This document shows positions 1 to 8,552 of a DNA stretch of 64,000 nucleotides, one piece after another. The position numbers were made by a program, and so were the translations under genes. Below the pieces are notes generated by a model. That model searched no databases and was not told where the DNA came from. It was given only the letters and a program-made list of their open reading frames with translations. The stretch is from Saccharopolyspora phatthalungensis. Its GTDB lineage: Bacteria > Actinomycetota > Actinomycetes > Mycobacteriales > Pseudonocardiaceae. The stretch covers positions 5,005,501 to 5,069,500 of the forward strand of contig NZ_JACHIW010000001.1 in NCBI RefSeq assembly GCF_014203395.1. Direction: 5' to 3'. Within the stretch, counting starts at the first letter, position 1. Each line of letters begins with the position of its first letter.

Positions 1-451
1 TGTTTGTCGCCCGCTTTCACCTGGGCGCAACCCGCGATATCCCAGATTTCCCCGCCGGTGCAATACACCAGTCGGCGGAATCAATTTCGGCCGAGGTCTC
101 GGCTGGCCGCAGCAATATCACTGGGCCGAACAAGCGGATTCGCGTACTTCGCAACAAAACCCAGGACGAAAGGTCCTATGATACGCATGAGCGTCGATGT
201 TGGGGGGTGCTCAAACTGCGGACCAGGTCTAGCGGCCCGTGGGGAGAATCGTTGGGCACGACTGACGAGAACGTGCGCGTGAAGCAGGCGCAGCAGGTGA
301 CCAAAGCACTCACCAGGTCCGCTGCCGAGGCGCCGAACGCTATCAGCGAACCGTGTTCATCCTGGTCGCTCCGCAGGCGGCGACGCCGGCCCACGACAGC
401 AAGTAGATCTCAGAAATTTAATGGGCTTTCGTGATTTCGAGGTGATGATGC
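1..451. other. Left-edge stretch with no convincing gene
   Basis: No frame here has the codon bias or a start and ribosome site expected of a gene. A short minus-strand reading at about 1-75 (VYCTGGEIWDIAGC) could be the beginning of a gene that runs off the left edge, but it is too short to name. The last 15 bases hold GAGGTG, the likely ribosome site for the gene at 452. Confidence 0.4.
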
Positions 452-1600
452 GTGACAAATCCGTTGGTGGCCGACCGCGTGGACTCCACGACGGGGTTCA
501 GCGGGGTGCCGATTCTGGAGTCCGTGGATGAGACGAAGAAGGCCCTCGAGTCCGGGGACTGGGCATCTGGTGTCCTAGGTGCGGCAGTGACGGGTCTGGA
601 TGCGCTGGGCATGGCGTTGGATCCGTTCGGTTCGATCCTCGCCGCTGGTGTCGGCTGGTTGATGGAGCATGTTGGCCCGTTGTCGGATGCGTTGGATTCG
701 TTGACCGGTGATCCGGATGAGATCAAGGCGCATTCGGAGACCTGGAAGAACGTCGGCGACGAACTGGCCGCGATTAACACCGAGATGGCGGATCTGGTCA
801 ACAGTGACACCGCCAGCTGGATTGGTGAGGCTGGGGATGCCTACCGGGCGCGGAGCGGGGATACCGGAAAACTCCTCGAAGCCGCGCAGAAAGGGGCTGA
901 AGGTGCGTCGAGCGGGATCGGTACGGCGGGGGAAGTCGTCGCGGCGGTTCGGACGCTCGTCCGCGATATCATCGCGGAGCTCGTAGGCCGCCTCGTTTCG
1001 TGGGCGTTGCAGGTGCTCGCCACCGCGGGGATCGCTATGACGTGGGTCGTGCCGCAGGTGGCCGCTGCGGTGGCCAAGGTCGCGGCGAAGATCGCCGATA
1101 TCACGATGAAGCTCGTCAAGGCCCTCAAGGCGCTGGCTCCGATGCTGAAGAAGCTCGGCAGCTCCTTCCGCGATGCGAAGAAGGCCCTCGACAAGATCAA
1201 GGCCGACAGCGGGAAGAACAGCGGCCCGAAGCCACCCCCGAACCGCCCGCCCAAGAACGACGGCCCGAACTCCAGGGGTCCGCAGGGCGGTGAGACAACG
1301 CGCGGAGGACGGCCCGAGCCCAAACCGAACCCGCCGAGGATCAATATCCAAGATTACAACAAGGCGAAAACTATCCTGGCCGACATCGGCAGCATGACCG
1401 CGAGGAAGTCGCACGTGAAGCACGACAAGGACAGTGCGCCGAGTAACCACGGGGCATCCTTGCTGGCCGCGGCACGGGATGAGTTCCAGCAGCAAGGCAA
1501 GAATGCGGGTCTTCCGAAGCACACGTACAACGGGATGACGAAAGAACAATACGACGCGATCCATCGTGCCGCGGAAACCATGGGCATCTCGAAGTGGTGA
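452..1600 (+). CDS. WXG100-type secreted protein with C-terminal tail domain
   Basis: 382 residues from a GTG start, eight bases after GAGGTG. Residues about 85-150 look like a WXG100/ESX helical hairpin, with a W-x-G (SWIGEAGDAYRAR) at the turn. A long hydrophobic helix follows (about 170-215), then a lysine-rich amphipathic stretch (about 215-250). Next is a Pro/Gly/Asn linker (about 250-295), and last a charged 85-residue C-terminal domain (NHGASLLAAARDEF to the end) that I do not recognise. This architecture matches actinobacterial type VII-secreted polymorphic toxins, with a variable C-terminal effector. No immunity gene or ESX machinery is adjacent. Toxin activity is inference; the WXG100 fold call is moderately secure. 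Confidence 0.7.
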   Translation: MTNPLVADRVDSTTGFSGVPILESVDETKKALESGDWASGVLGAAVTGLDALGMALDPFGSILAAGVGWLMEHVGPLSDALDSLTGDPDEIKAHSETWKNVGDELAAINTEMADLVNSDTASWIGEAGDAYRARSGDTGKLLEAAQKGAEGASSGIGTAGEVVAAVRTLVRDIIAELVGRLVSWALQVLATAGIAMTWVVPQVAAAVAKVAAKIADITMKLVKALKALAPMLKKLGSSFRDAKKALDKIKADSGKNSGPKPPPNRPPKNDGPNSRGPQGGETTRGGRPEPKPNPPRINIQDYNKAKTILADIGSMTARKSHVKHDKDSAPSNHGASLLAAARDEFQQQGKNAGLPKHTYNGMTKEQYDAIHRAAETMGISKW

Positions 1601-1714
1601 CTCCGCTAGCCTTACCCGAGGGGGCAGCACGCTTCGTTGAAACCGAGGACCCTGCGTAAGCCACGTCAGGCCATGTCGCCCATCAAGAGTGGCGGGCGAC
1701 ATGAAACGCGGGGG

Positions 1715-2745
1715 TCACCGAGCTGACAGTCGAGCCCAGTGGGCTTCGGCGTGGTCCAATGCCTCCCGGATTCGTTGGGCCTCTCTGCTGCCCGTGGTCG
1801 GGAGCCGCAGCAGTGGCATCTGGTATGCGCGAAGGATCTCGTTCTTAACGAGGTCTCGTTTCAGCTGGGCCGGGTTGTTCTCGTGGAAGGCGAAGCCGTC
1901 GACTTCGATGGCCAGCAGCGGCTGGTTAGTCACCCGGTTGTATACGACGAAGTCGACCGACGCTCGATTTCTCACGTAGGCCAGCTGCTCCGGCGTGAGC
2001 CGGCTCAGGTCGGAAAGGAGGTTTCGCAGGAGGATCTGGCAACTCACCGTCAGGTGCGCGTACTGCTGCTCAGCGAGGATGTCGTGCAAGACGGTCCAGA
2101 TGATGTCTTCCGACGGGTATTTCAGTTCCTTCTTTAGCCTCGCGGCGAGCGGTCGCAGTCGTTCCGAGTACGCGGTGTAGAGCAGGTCGAAGATTGAGAT
2201 CACCGCGCTGTCCGCGACCTCCTCGCCGGGGTTGTGGTAGCGGATATAGCCGACCAGGTCCCGGATGTGGCGGCTGGTGGGCAGCATGTCGTAGTTCGTC
2301 ACCAGGATGAACCGTTGGACCGCCCGCGACACCGCCACATTGATCATCTGCGGGTCGTCCACGAAGCGAAGTCCGGTCTTCCCACGCCAGGTCTCGTCCA
2401 GGACCGTGGTCAGGATGACGACCTTCTTCTGCCGACCCTGGAACTTGTGGATTGTGTGGGCCTCGATCTGGTCGAGCGCGTCGGTAGCCTTGTCGGCCTG
2501 GAGTCGGTACGGCGTGGTGACGCCGATGTCGGTGTCGGCAACTCCCCGGCAGTACTCCGGGAGCACTTCGCCGGCGATGACGTCCACCTCACGCTGGTTC
2601 GAGCGGCCTCCTCCGCGGTGCTGGCGCATGTGGTTTCCCTCGACCGTGCGCACCACGATCATCGGCCGCTCGGCGCCGCTGGTGGTGTACGGAATGAGTT
2701 CGCCGTCGTAGAACTTCTTGTTGCAGAACCCGATGATGGCCGGAT
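1715..2745 (-). pseudogene. 5'-truncated superfamily 1 helicase remnant
   Basis: The C-terminal ~340 residues of an AAA_12-type helicase remain. They include a motif VI-like segment (INVAVSRAVQRFILV), a preceding QGRQKK..VILTT segment, and a C-terminal nuclease-like DUF2726 region (LLAIEVDGFAFHE). The whole N-terminal part with Walker A and B is missing. Homology starts abruptly at SDPAIIGFCNKKFYDG, exactly where the coxE-like gene on the same strand loses its own end. That points to a deletion joining the two genes near 2745. Without an ATPase core it cannot work as a helicase. The remaining frame is intact, so the event is probably recent. Confidence 0.75.
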
Positions 2746-3867
2746 CGCTGCGGTCAGCTCGTCGAGCGCGTCGAGCCGGTGCCCGCTGAGCACCACATCG
2801 CAGTACGGCCACGCCGCTGCCATCCCGCCCGCCATCGGCCGGTAGCCGGGACGTGCCACTCGCGGGTTGACCCAGACGATCCGGAACGCCAGCCGCGCCA
2901 GCCGCGCCATCTGCCGTCCCAGCTCGCGCGGATCTCCGGTCTCCCACCCGTCGGAGACGATCACGACCACCGATCCCCTGGCCATGCCGCGCCGACCGTG
3001 GCGGTCCAGGAATTCCCCAACTGCGTCGGCGATCCGAGTTCCGCCGGACCAGTCCGGGGCGGCCTCACCCGCACACGTCAACGCGGTGCGAGGCCGCGTG
3101 TGGGCGAACAGCCGGGTCAGCCGGGTAAGTCGGGTCGCGAAGGTGAATACCTCCGCGTGCGTTCCGCCGGCCGCGCAGTACAGGAATTGCAGCAATGCTC
3201 GGGCGAACGGTTCCATCGAGCCGGAAATGTCGCACAGGACGACGAGTTTCCTCGCTCGCAGCTTCGGGCTGCGCCTGCTCAACCGCACGGGGTGCCCGCC
3301 GGTTCGCCGAGCGGCGCACAACGTGCTGCGCAGGTCGATCCGCCGACCGTGCGCGGTGCGGCGGTCGCGTCGTGACCGCCGCAGCGGTGGGACGAGTGCG
3401 AATCGGCGCATCAGGGCGGCCAATGACCGCAGCTCGTCGGCCGAGAGTTCGGTGAATTCGCGATGGCTCAGCTGTTCCGCGGCACTGGCCAACTCCGGAA
3501 CCTCGATGTCCGTGGTCGACCTGTTCGCACCGCCGGGATTCGCGCTGTCCCGTTCTACGCCACCGGGCCCGGTCGGCGGAGTCGCCCGCTCCGCCGGCGG
3601 ATGCTCCGGTTGTCCGCGCTGCTCAGCCGGGTCCACGACGCCCTCGAACACCGCGCGGAACACTGCATCGAGCACCGGCATCTGGTCCGGATCGGAGATC
3701 AGGGTCGCTTGTGCGCACCAGCGCAGCTCCCGGGTGTTCGCCGGTCGAACCACTCCGATGGCGTCGGTGAAGCGCGCACAGCGATCCGGCCCGACCGGCA
3801 GTCCCTCGGCGCGCAACGCGGCGCCGAACGCTGCCACCAGGTCCACCAGGTCAGCCAGATCAGCCAT
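2659..3867 (-). CDS. coxE: VWA-domain protein, CoxE-like
   Basis: 402 residues. CoxE proteins work with the MoxR-type ATPase CoxD in maturing the copper-sulfido-molybdenum site of CO dehydrogenase. The VWA domain lies in the C-terminal half. Its metal-ion-dependent adhesion site is intact: DISGS (about residue 215), a downstream GGTR threonine and VSDGWETGD. The N-terminal part is helical with an Arg-rich middle. The start overlaps the end of the coxD-like gene by 8 bases, so translation is coupled. The normal C-terminus (GHRLDALDELTAAIR) is followed by about 25 low-complexity residues that are read out of frame from helicase DNA. This is the result of the deletion junction at about 2745. The core should still fold. 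Confidence 0.85.
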   Translation of the reverse strand: MADLADLVDLVAAFGAALRAEGLPVGPDRCARFTDAIGVVRPANTRELRWCAQATLISDPDQMPVLDAVFRAVFEGVVDPAEQRGQPEHPPAERATPPTGPGGVERDSANPGGANRSTTDIEVPELASAAEQLSHREFTELSADELRSLAALMRRFALVPPLRRSRRDRRTAHGRRIDLRSTLCAARRTGGHPVRLSRRSPKLRARKLVVLCDISGSMEPFARALLQFLYCAAGGTHAEVFTFATRLTRLTRLFAHTRPRTALTCAGEAAPDWSGGTRIADAVGEFLDRHGRRGMARGSVVVIVSDGWETGDPRELGRQMARLARLAFRIVWVNPRVARPGYRPMAGGMAAAWPYCDVVLSGHRLDALDELTAAIRPSSGSATRSSTTANSFRTPPAAPSGR

Positions 3868-4750
3868 CCTCGCCCACCAGAACCGTCGTCCCCGCTTCGC
3901 GCACTGCCTTGACGTCTTCGGAGTACTTCAGCACGGCACCGAGCGTTCGTTCCGCGGCACTTTCATCCACTGTGGACAAGCCGAGAACCTGCAGCGCCAT
4001 CGCCCAGTTGATCGCCTCGGCCACTCCGGGCGGCTTGGTCAGGTCCAGGCGGCGCAGGCGACCGACCGATGCGGCCACGGCGGCAGCCAGCTGATCGGCC
4101 GCGTTCACCCGGCGCCGGATGATGGCGGCGACCCGGTCGGCATCGGGATAGGCGATCCAGTGGTACAGGCAGCGCCGCTTGAGGGCATCGTGCAGGTCGC
4201 GGGTGCGGTTGGACGTCAGCACCACGATCGGCGGCACCATGGCTCGCCGGGTGCCGAGCTCGGCGATGGTGATCGCGGCGTCGGCGAGCAGTTCGAGCAG
4301 GAACGCCTCGAACTCGTCGTCGGCTCGATCCACCTCGTCGATGAGCAGGACCGCGGGGCGCGGTCCTGGGTGGGAGATCGCGGCCAGCAGCGGCCGTTCC
4401 AGCAGGTATTCGTCGGTGAACAGGTCGGCGTCGCGCAGCACCGCACCGCGCGACTCGGCCAGCCGGATGGCGAGCAGCTGGCGCGGGTAGTTCCACTCGT
4501 AAAGCGCCTCCGCGGCGCTGAGACCTTCGTAGCACTGCAACCTGATCAGGCGGGTGTCCAACACCGCCGCAAGCGCCTTGCCCGCCTCCGTCTTGCCGAC
4601 ACCGGGCTCGCCTTCCAGCAGGATCGGTTGCTGCATCCGCACCGCGAGCAGCAGCGCGGTGGTGAGCGCGTCGTCGGCGAGGTATCCGACACTGCCCAAC
4701 TCCGCCCGCAGGGCGGCGGCATCGCGGAACGGGCTGGGCGGCTCGCTCAT
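3860..4750 (-). CDS. coxD: MoxR-family AAA+ ATPase, CoxD-like
   Basis: 296 residues. Walker A is GEPGVGKTEAGKA (about residue 37), Walker B is LLIDEVDRAD, and a sensor 1 segment VVLTSNRTRDLHDALKRR follows, as in MoxR/CoxD ATPases. In CO oxidisers CoxD is needed to insert sulfur and copper into the active site of CoxL. The ATG at 4750 is preferred over an in-frame upstream start: it overlaps the stop of the XdhC/YHS gene by four bases (ATGA) and matches where family members begin. It pairs with the VWA gene immediately downstream, the usual MoxR-VWA partnership. Confidence 0.88.
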   Translation of the reverse strand: MSEPPSPFRDAAALRAELGSVGYLADDALTTALLLAVRMQQPILLEGEPGVGKTEAGKALAAVLDTRLIRLQCYEGLSAAEALYEWNYPRQLLAIRLAESRGAVLRDADLFTDEYLLERPLLAAISHPGPRPAVLLIDEVDRADDEFEAFLLELLADAAITIAELGTRRAMVPPIVVLTSNRTRDLHDALKRRCLYHWIAYPDADRVAAIIRRRVNAADQLAAAVAASVGRLRRLDLTKPPGVAEAINWAMALQVLGLSTVDESAAERTLGAVLKYSEDVKAVREAGTTVLVGEDG

Positions 4751-5625
4751 GTCGGGTATCTCGCTGGCTCGTCGATGAAAGCTTCGCGGCACGCGGGTCC
4801 GCAGAAGTAGACGGATCGGCCGTCGCGGTGTGCGGACGGGGTGCAGGCATTGATCGCAACCGCCATTCGGCACACGGGGTCCACGGCCATGGGCGCGTGC
4901 TCGCCCGACCCTGCCCGGCGTGGCCGCTGCATGACCAGTTCGGCGTACACGGACAGCGCGATCTCCGATGCGGTCTGAGCGCCGATGTCCAGTCCCGCCG
5001 GTGTCCGCACCCGCGCCCGCTGCTCTGAGGTCACGTCCAGCCGGTCGAGTATTGCGGCGCCCCTGCGGCGGCTGGCGACCAGCGCGACGTAGGGAACGCC
5101 GGCCCGCAGCGCCGAGGTCAACACCGGCTCCTCGGATCGGCCTTGCGAAGCAACGACCACGGCCCCGATGTCGGCGGGAAGCCCGGCATCCGCATCTGTC
5201 GAGCTGTCCACTTCGTACCCGAGTTCCCTGCCGAGACGAACCAGTGCGCGGGCCACCGGCGTATCACCGAACACCCGCACCAGGACGGGCGGCAGCATCG
5301 GTTCCAGGAAGATGTCCAGGGATCCGCCGGACAAGCAAGGATTGCTCACCATGACGAGCCCTTCGGTGCGCGTCTCCTCGGAGACTGCGGGAGTGATCCG
5401 CAGCAGCACCGGAGCTCCGCCGTCCAGCAGTCGCAGTCCCTGCGCGCGCACGGTCGATTCCGCGCACGCACCGCCGACGAAGCCCTCCACGGTCCCGTCC
5501 GGCAGCACCAGCGCGGAATCGCCGGGCTTCGCGCTGGAGGGCCGCTGCGCCCGGACGACGGTCGCGACCACGAACGGCGTGCGCCTGGAGCGCAGATCCG
5601 CTCTGCGCTCCACGAGATCGCTCAC
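4747..5625 (-). CDS. XdhC/CoxI-family maturation protein fused to a YHS metal domain
   Basis: 292 residues from GTG 5625, 11 bases after the coxL stop. The N-terminal half is XdhC-like: VGGACAEST, then NPCLSGGSLDIFLEP. A Rossmann-like segment follows (VRVFGDTPVARALVRLG). XdhC relatives bind molybdenum cofactor and help sulfurate it for xanthine-dehydrogenase-family enzymes. The last ~45 residues (DPVCRMAV..YFCGPACREAF) form a YHS domain with three cysteines, a small metal-binding module often found near copper proteins. The fusion sits in an operon whose enzyme needs copper bridged to molybdenum, so a copper-delivery role is tempting. That role is inference. Confidence 0.85.
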   Translation of the reverse strand: MSDLVERRADLRSRRTPFVVATVVRAQRPSSAKPGDSALVLPDGTVEGFVGGACAESTVRAQGLRLLDGGAPVLLRITPAVSEETRTEGLVMVSNPCLSGGSLDIFLEPMLPPVLVRVFGDTPVARALVRLGRELGYEVDSSTDADAGLPADIGAVVVASQGRSEEPVLTSALRAGVPYVALVASRRRGAAILDRLDVTSEQRARVRTPAGLDIGAQTASEIALSVYAELVMQRPRRAGSGEHAPMAVDPVCRMAVAINACTPSAHRDGRSVYFCGPACREAFIDEPARYPT

Positions 5626-5636
5626 ATCCCACCACC

Positions 5637-8015
5637 TCAGCCGATCGCCAAATCCGTCCTCAGTGGACGACCTTGCATGGCGCGCCACACAGCGGCCGGG
5701 GTCAACGGCATGTCCGCGTGGCGAACGCCGTACGGCTTGAGTGCGTCCAGCACCGCGTTCACCACCGCCGCCGGGGACCCGACGGTCGCCGACTCGCCGA
5801 CCCCCTTGGCGCCGATCGGGTGGTGCGGCGAGGGCGTGACCGTCGCACCGAGCTCCCACGACGGACATTCCACCGACGTCGGCAGCAGGTAATCCATGAA
5901 CGAACCACCGAGGTTGTTGCCCTCCTCGTCGAACGCCATCACCTGCATCAGGGCCATGCCGACGCCCTCGGCGAGTCCGCCGTGCACCTGCCCCTCGACG
6001 ATCATGGGGTTGATCCGCACGCCGCAGTCGTCGACCGCGACCAGCCGGCGCACCGCCACCTTCCCGGTCTCGCCGTCCACGTCGACGACGCAGATGTAGG
6101 CGCCGAAGGGGAACGTCAGGTTGGGCGGGTTGTAAACGCAGCTGGCGTCCAGGTGGCCTTCGACGCCTTCCGGCAGTTCGAGCGTGGAGTGTGCGGCGAG
6201 CGCGATCTCGCCGATCGTCCTGCCCGCTTCGGGGTCGCCGCGCACGAACCAGCGTCCCGACTCCCACTCCAGGTCGTCTGGGCTGACTTCCAGCATCGCC
6301 GAGGCCACGACCTTCGCCCGCTCGCGCACCCGCTGCGCCGCCACCGCGACGGCTGCGCCGGAGACCGGTGTGGAGCGCGAACCGTACGTGCCGAGGCCGA
6401 ATGGCGTCTGGTCCGTGTCGCCGTGCACCACCTCGATGTCGTCGGGCGAAATGCCCAGTTGGTCGCTCACGATCTGCGCGAAGGTCGTCTCGTGGCCCTG
6501 GCCCTGGGTCTGCACGGAGATCCGCACCACCGCCTTGCCGGTCGGGTGCACCCGCACTTCAGCACCGTCGGCCATGCCGAGCCCGAGGATGTCCATGTGC
6601 TTGCGGGGTCCCGCGCCGACCGCCTCGGTGAAGAAGCTGATGCCGATGCCCATCAACTCGCCCCGCTCCCGCCTCCGCTGCTGCTCCGCGCGCAGTTCTG
6701 GGTACCCGGCGATGTCCATGGCCAGCTGCAACGCCGCGGGGTAGTCCCCGGAGTCGTACTCCCAGCCGGTGGCGCAGGTGTAGGGGAACTGCTCGGGGCG
6801 CAACAGGTTCTTCATCCGCAGCTCGCCTGGGTCGACGTCCAGCTCGCGGGCCAGCAGGTCGACCATCCGCTCGACGAGGTAGACGGCTTCGGTGACGCGG
6901 AACGAGCAGGCGTAGGCCACTCCGCCGGGCGCCTTGTTGGTGTAGACGCCGGTCACGTGGCAGTGCGCCGCCCGGAGGTCGTACGAGCCGGTGAACACGT
7001 GGAAGAACCCGGCCGGGAACTTCGTCGGCTGCGCGGTGCCGTTGAAGGCGCCATGATCGGCGATCACCTCGACGCGGACTCCGAGGATCTTCCCGTCCTT
7101 GGTGGACGCGATGCCGCCGCGCATGTGGTAGTCGCGGGCGAAGCTCGTGCTCATCAGGTTCTCGGCCCGGTCCTCCACCCACTTCACCGGTTTGCCGGTG
7201 ACGATCGAGCCGACGACCGCACACACGTAACCCGGGTAGATGGGGACCTTGTTGCCGAACCCGCCGCCGATGTCCGGCGAGATCACCCGGATCTTCTGCT
7301 CCGGCAGACCGGCAACCATGGCGTAGACGGTGCGGTGGGCGTGCGGTGCCTGGCTGGTCTCCCAGACGGTGAGCTTGCCGGTGGCCGGGTTCATGTCCGC
7401 CACCGCGCCGCAGGTCTCCAGGGGCGCCGGATGCACTCGCGGGTACAGCAGGTCCTGTTCGACGACCACGTCGGCCTGGGCGAAGACCTCGTCGGTGCGG
7501 GCCTTGTCACCGGATTCCCAGTCGAAGATGCGGTTGTCCGACTTGCCGTCCTTGTCGTCGCGGATGACCGGGGCGTCCGGGTCGAGCGCCTTGAGGGCGT
7601 CCACTACTGCCGGCAGCGGCTCGTACTCCACGTCGATGAGCGCCAGGGCATCCCGAGCGGCGTACCGGTCCTCGGCGATCACGAAAGCGACTTCCTGGCC
7701 CTGGAAACGCACCTTGTCCGTGGCGAGCACGGCCTGTGTGTCGTAGGACAGGGTCGGCATCCAGGCGAGACCGAGCCCGTCGAGCGTCTGGCCGGTGATC
7801 ACCGCCCGGACCTTCGGGTGGGCTTCGGCCGCCCTGGTGTCGATCGACACGATCCTCGCGTGCGCGAGCGGACTGCGCAGCACCGCGCCGTGCAGCATCC
7901 CCGGCAACTGCACGTCGTCGATGTAGGTCCCGCGCCCGCGGATGAACCGGGCGTCCTCTTTCCGGTGCATGGGGCCGAATCCCATCGGCGCCCCGTGTTC
8001 TTCTACTGCCGTCAT
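5637..8015 (-). CDS. coxL: Carbon monoxide dehydrogenase large subunit (form I)
   Basis: 792 residues. This is the molybdopterin-binding catalytic subunit that oxidises CO to CO2 at a Mo-S-Cu centre. The active-site loop reads VAYACSFR, with the copper-ligating Cys at residue 370. AYxCSFR is the diagnostic signature of form I (true) CO dehydrogenase, whereas form II enzymes have AYRGAGR. Other matches are GGGFGNK, GQGQGHETT-like (QTQGQGHETTFAQI), GTYGSRSTP and GAKGVGES with the catalytic Glu at 741. The ATG at 8015 overlaps the coxS stop by four bases; a much longer upstream frame is only coxS read out of frame. Length is normal for the family. Confidence 0.95.
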   Translation of the reverse strand: MTAVEEHGAPMGFGPMHRKEDARFIRGRGTYIDDVQLPGMLHGAVLRSPLAHARIVSIDTRAAEAHPKVRAVITGQTLDGLGLAWMPTLSYDTQAVLATDKVRFQGQEVAFVIAEDRYAARDALALIDVEYEPLPAVVDALKALDPDAPVIRDDKDGKSDNRIFDWESGDKARTDEVFAQADVVVEQDLLYPRVHPAPLETCGAVADMNPATGKLTVWETSQAPHAHRTVYAMVAGLPEQKIRVISPDIGGGFGNKVPIYPGYVCAVVGSIVTGKPVKWVEDRAENLMSTSFARDYHMRGGIASTKDGKILGVRVEVIADHGAFNGTAQPTKFPAGFFHVFTGSYDLRAAHCHVTGVYTNKAPGGVAYACSFRVTEAVYLVERMVDLLARELDVDPGELRMKNLLRPEQFPYTCATGWEYDSGDYPAALQLAMDIAGYPELRAEQQRRRERGELMGIGISFFTEAVGAGPRKHMDILGLGMADGAEVRVHPTGKAVVRISVQTQGQGHETTFAQIVSDQLGISPDDIEVVHGDTDQTPFGLGTYGSRSTPVSGAAVAVAAQRVRERAKVVASAMLEVSPDDLEWESGRWFVRGDPEAGRTIGEIALAAHSTLELPEGVEGHLDASCVYNPPNLTFPFGAYICVVDVDGETGKVAVRRLVAVDDCGVRINPMIVEGQVHGGLAEGVGMALMQVMAFDEEGNNLGGSFMDYLLPTSVECPSWELGATVTPSPHHPIGAKGVGESATVGSPAAVVNAVLDALKPYGVRHADMPLTPAAVWRAMQGRPLRTDLAIG

Positions 8016-8551
8016 GCCCGCACCTCCTCGGCGGCGGACCGCTGGCCGGGCACTGCGGATTCGTCGGCCTCCGCGACCGCAGCCGGCGCGCCAGATCCGT
8101 GCTCGGCGGCCCAGCGGATCGAGCGGACGATGTTCTCGTAGCCCGTGCATCTGCAGACCTGGCCCGAGATCGCTTCCCGGATGGTCTCCTCGGAAGGGTC
8201 CGGGTCGTGGTTGAGCAGCCAGCGGCCGGTCATCAGCATGGCGGGCGTGCAGAATCCGCACTGCAGTCCGTGGCATTCGACGAAGCCCTGCTGGATGGGA
8301 TCGAGCCCGGATTCTGTCTCCAGGCCTTCCACCGTGCGGACGTCGCAACCGTCGGCCATCACCGCCAAAACCGTGCACGCCTTCACCGGCATTGCGTCCA
8401 GCCACACGACGCAGGCACCGCAGTTGGAGGTGTCGCAGCCCCAATGTGTGCCGGTGAGTCCGAGGTGGTCGCGGAGGAAATGCACCAGCAGCAGCCGCGG
8501 TTCGACGTCCTGGGTGCACTCCCGGCCGTTCACGGTCGTGGTGATCTGCAT
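8012..8551 (-). CDS. coxS: Carbon monoxide dehydrogenase small iron-sulfur subunit
   Basis: 179 residues carrying two [2Fe-2S] clusters. The N-terminal plant-ferredoxin-type motif is GCDTSNCGAC followed by the fourth Cys in VKAC. The C-terminal helical motif is CGFCTPAM with CRCTGYENI. It passes electrons from CoxL molybdenum to CoxM FAD. A ~25-residue Ala/Glu-rich tail after GSGAP is longer than usual. It lies one base after the coxM stop and overlaps coxL, giving the canonical M-S-L order. Confidence 0.95.
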   Translation of the reverse strand: MQITTTVNGRECTQDVEPRLLLVHFLRDHLGLTGTHWGCDTSNCGACVVWLDAMPVKACTVLAVMADGCDVRTVEGLETESGLDPIQQGFVECHGLQCGFCTPAMLMTGRWLLNHDPDPSEETIREAISGQVCRCTGYENIVRSIRWAAEHGSGAPAAVAEADESAVPGQRSAAEEVRA

Positions 8552-8552
8552 G

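Noticed and set aside
4..282. 92-codon frame at the left edge
   Set aside because: No ribosome site, poor codon bias and no recognisable motif.
2867..4810. 647-codon plus-strand frame opposite coxE and coxD
   Set aside because: Antisense shadow of two well-supported genes; composition is not protein-like.
5673..8141. 822-codon open frame on the plus strand opposite coxL
   Set aside because: It is the complement of coxL in a high-GC gene, with no ribosome site and His/Arg/Val-rich composition. coxL has full family motifs.
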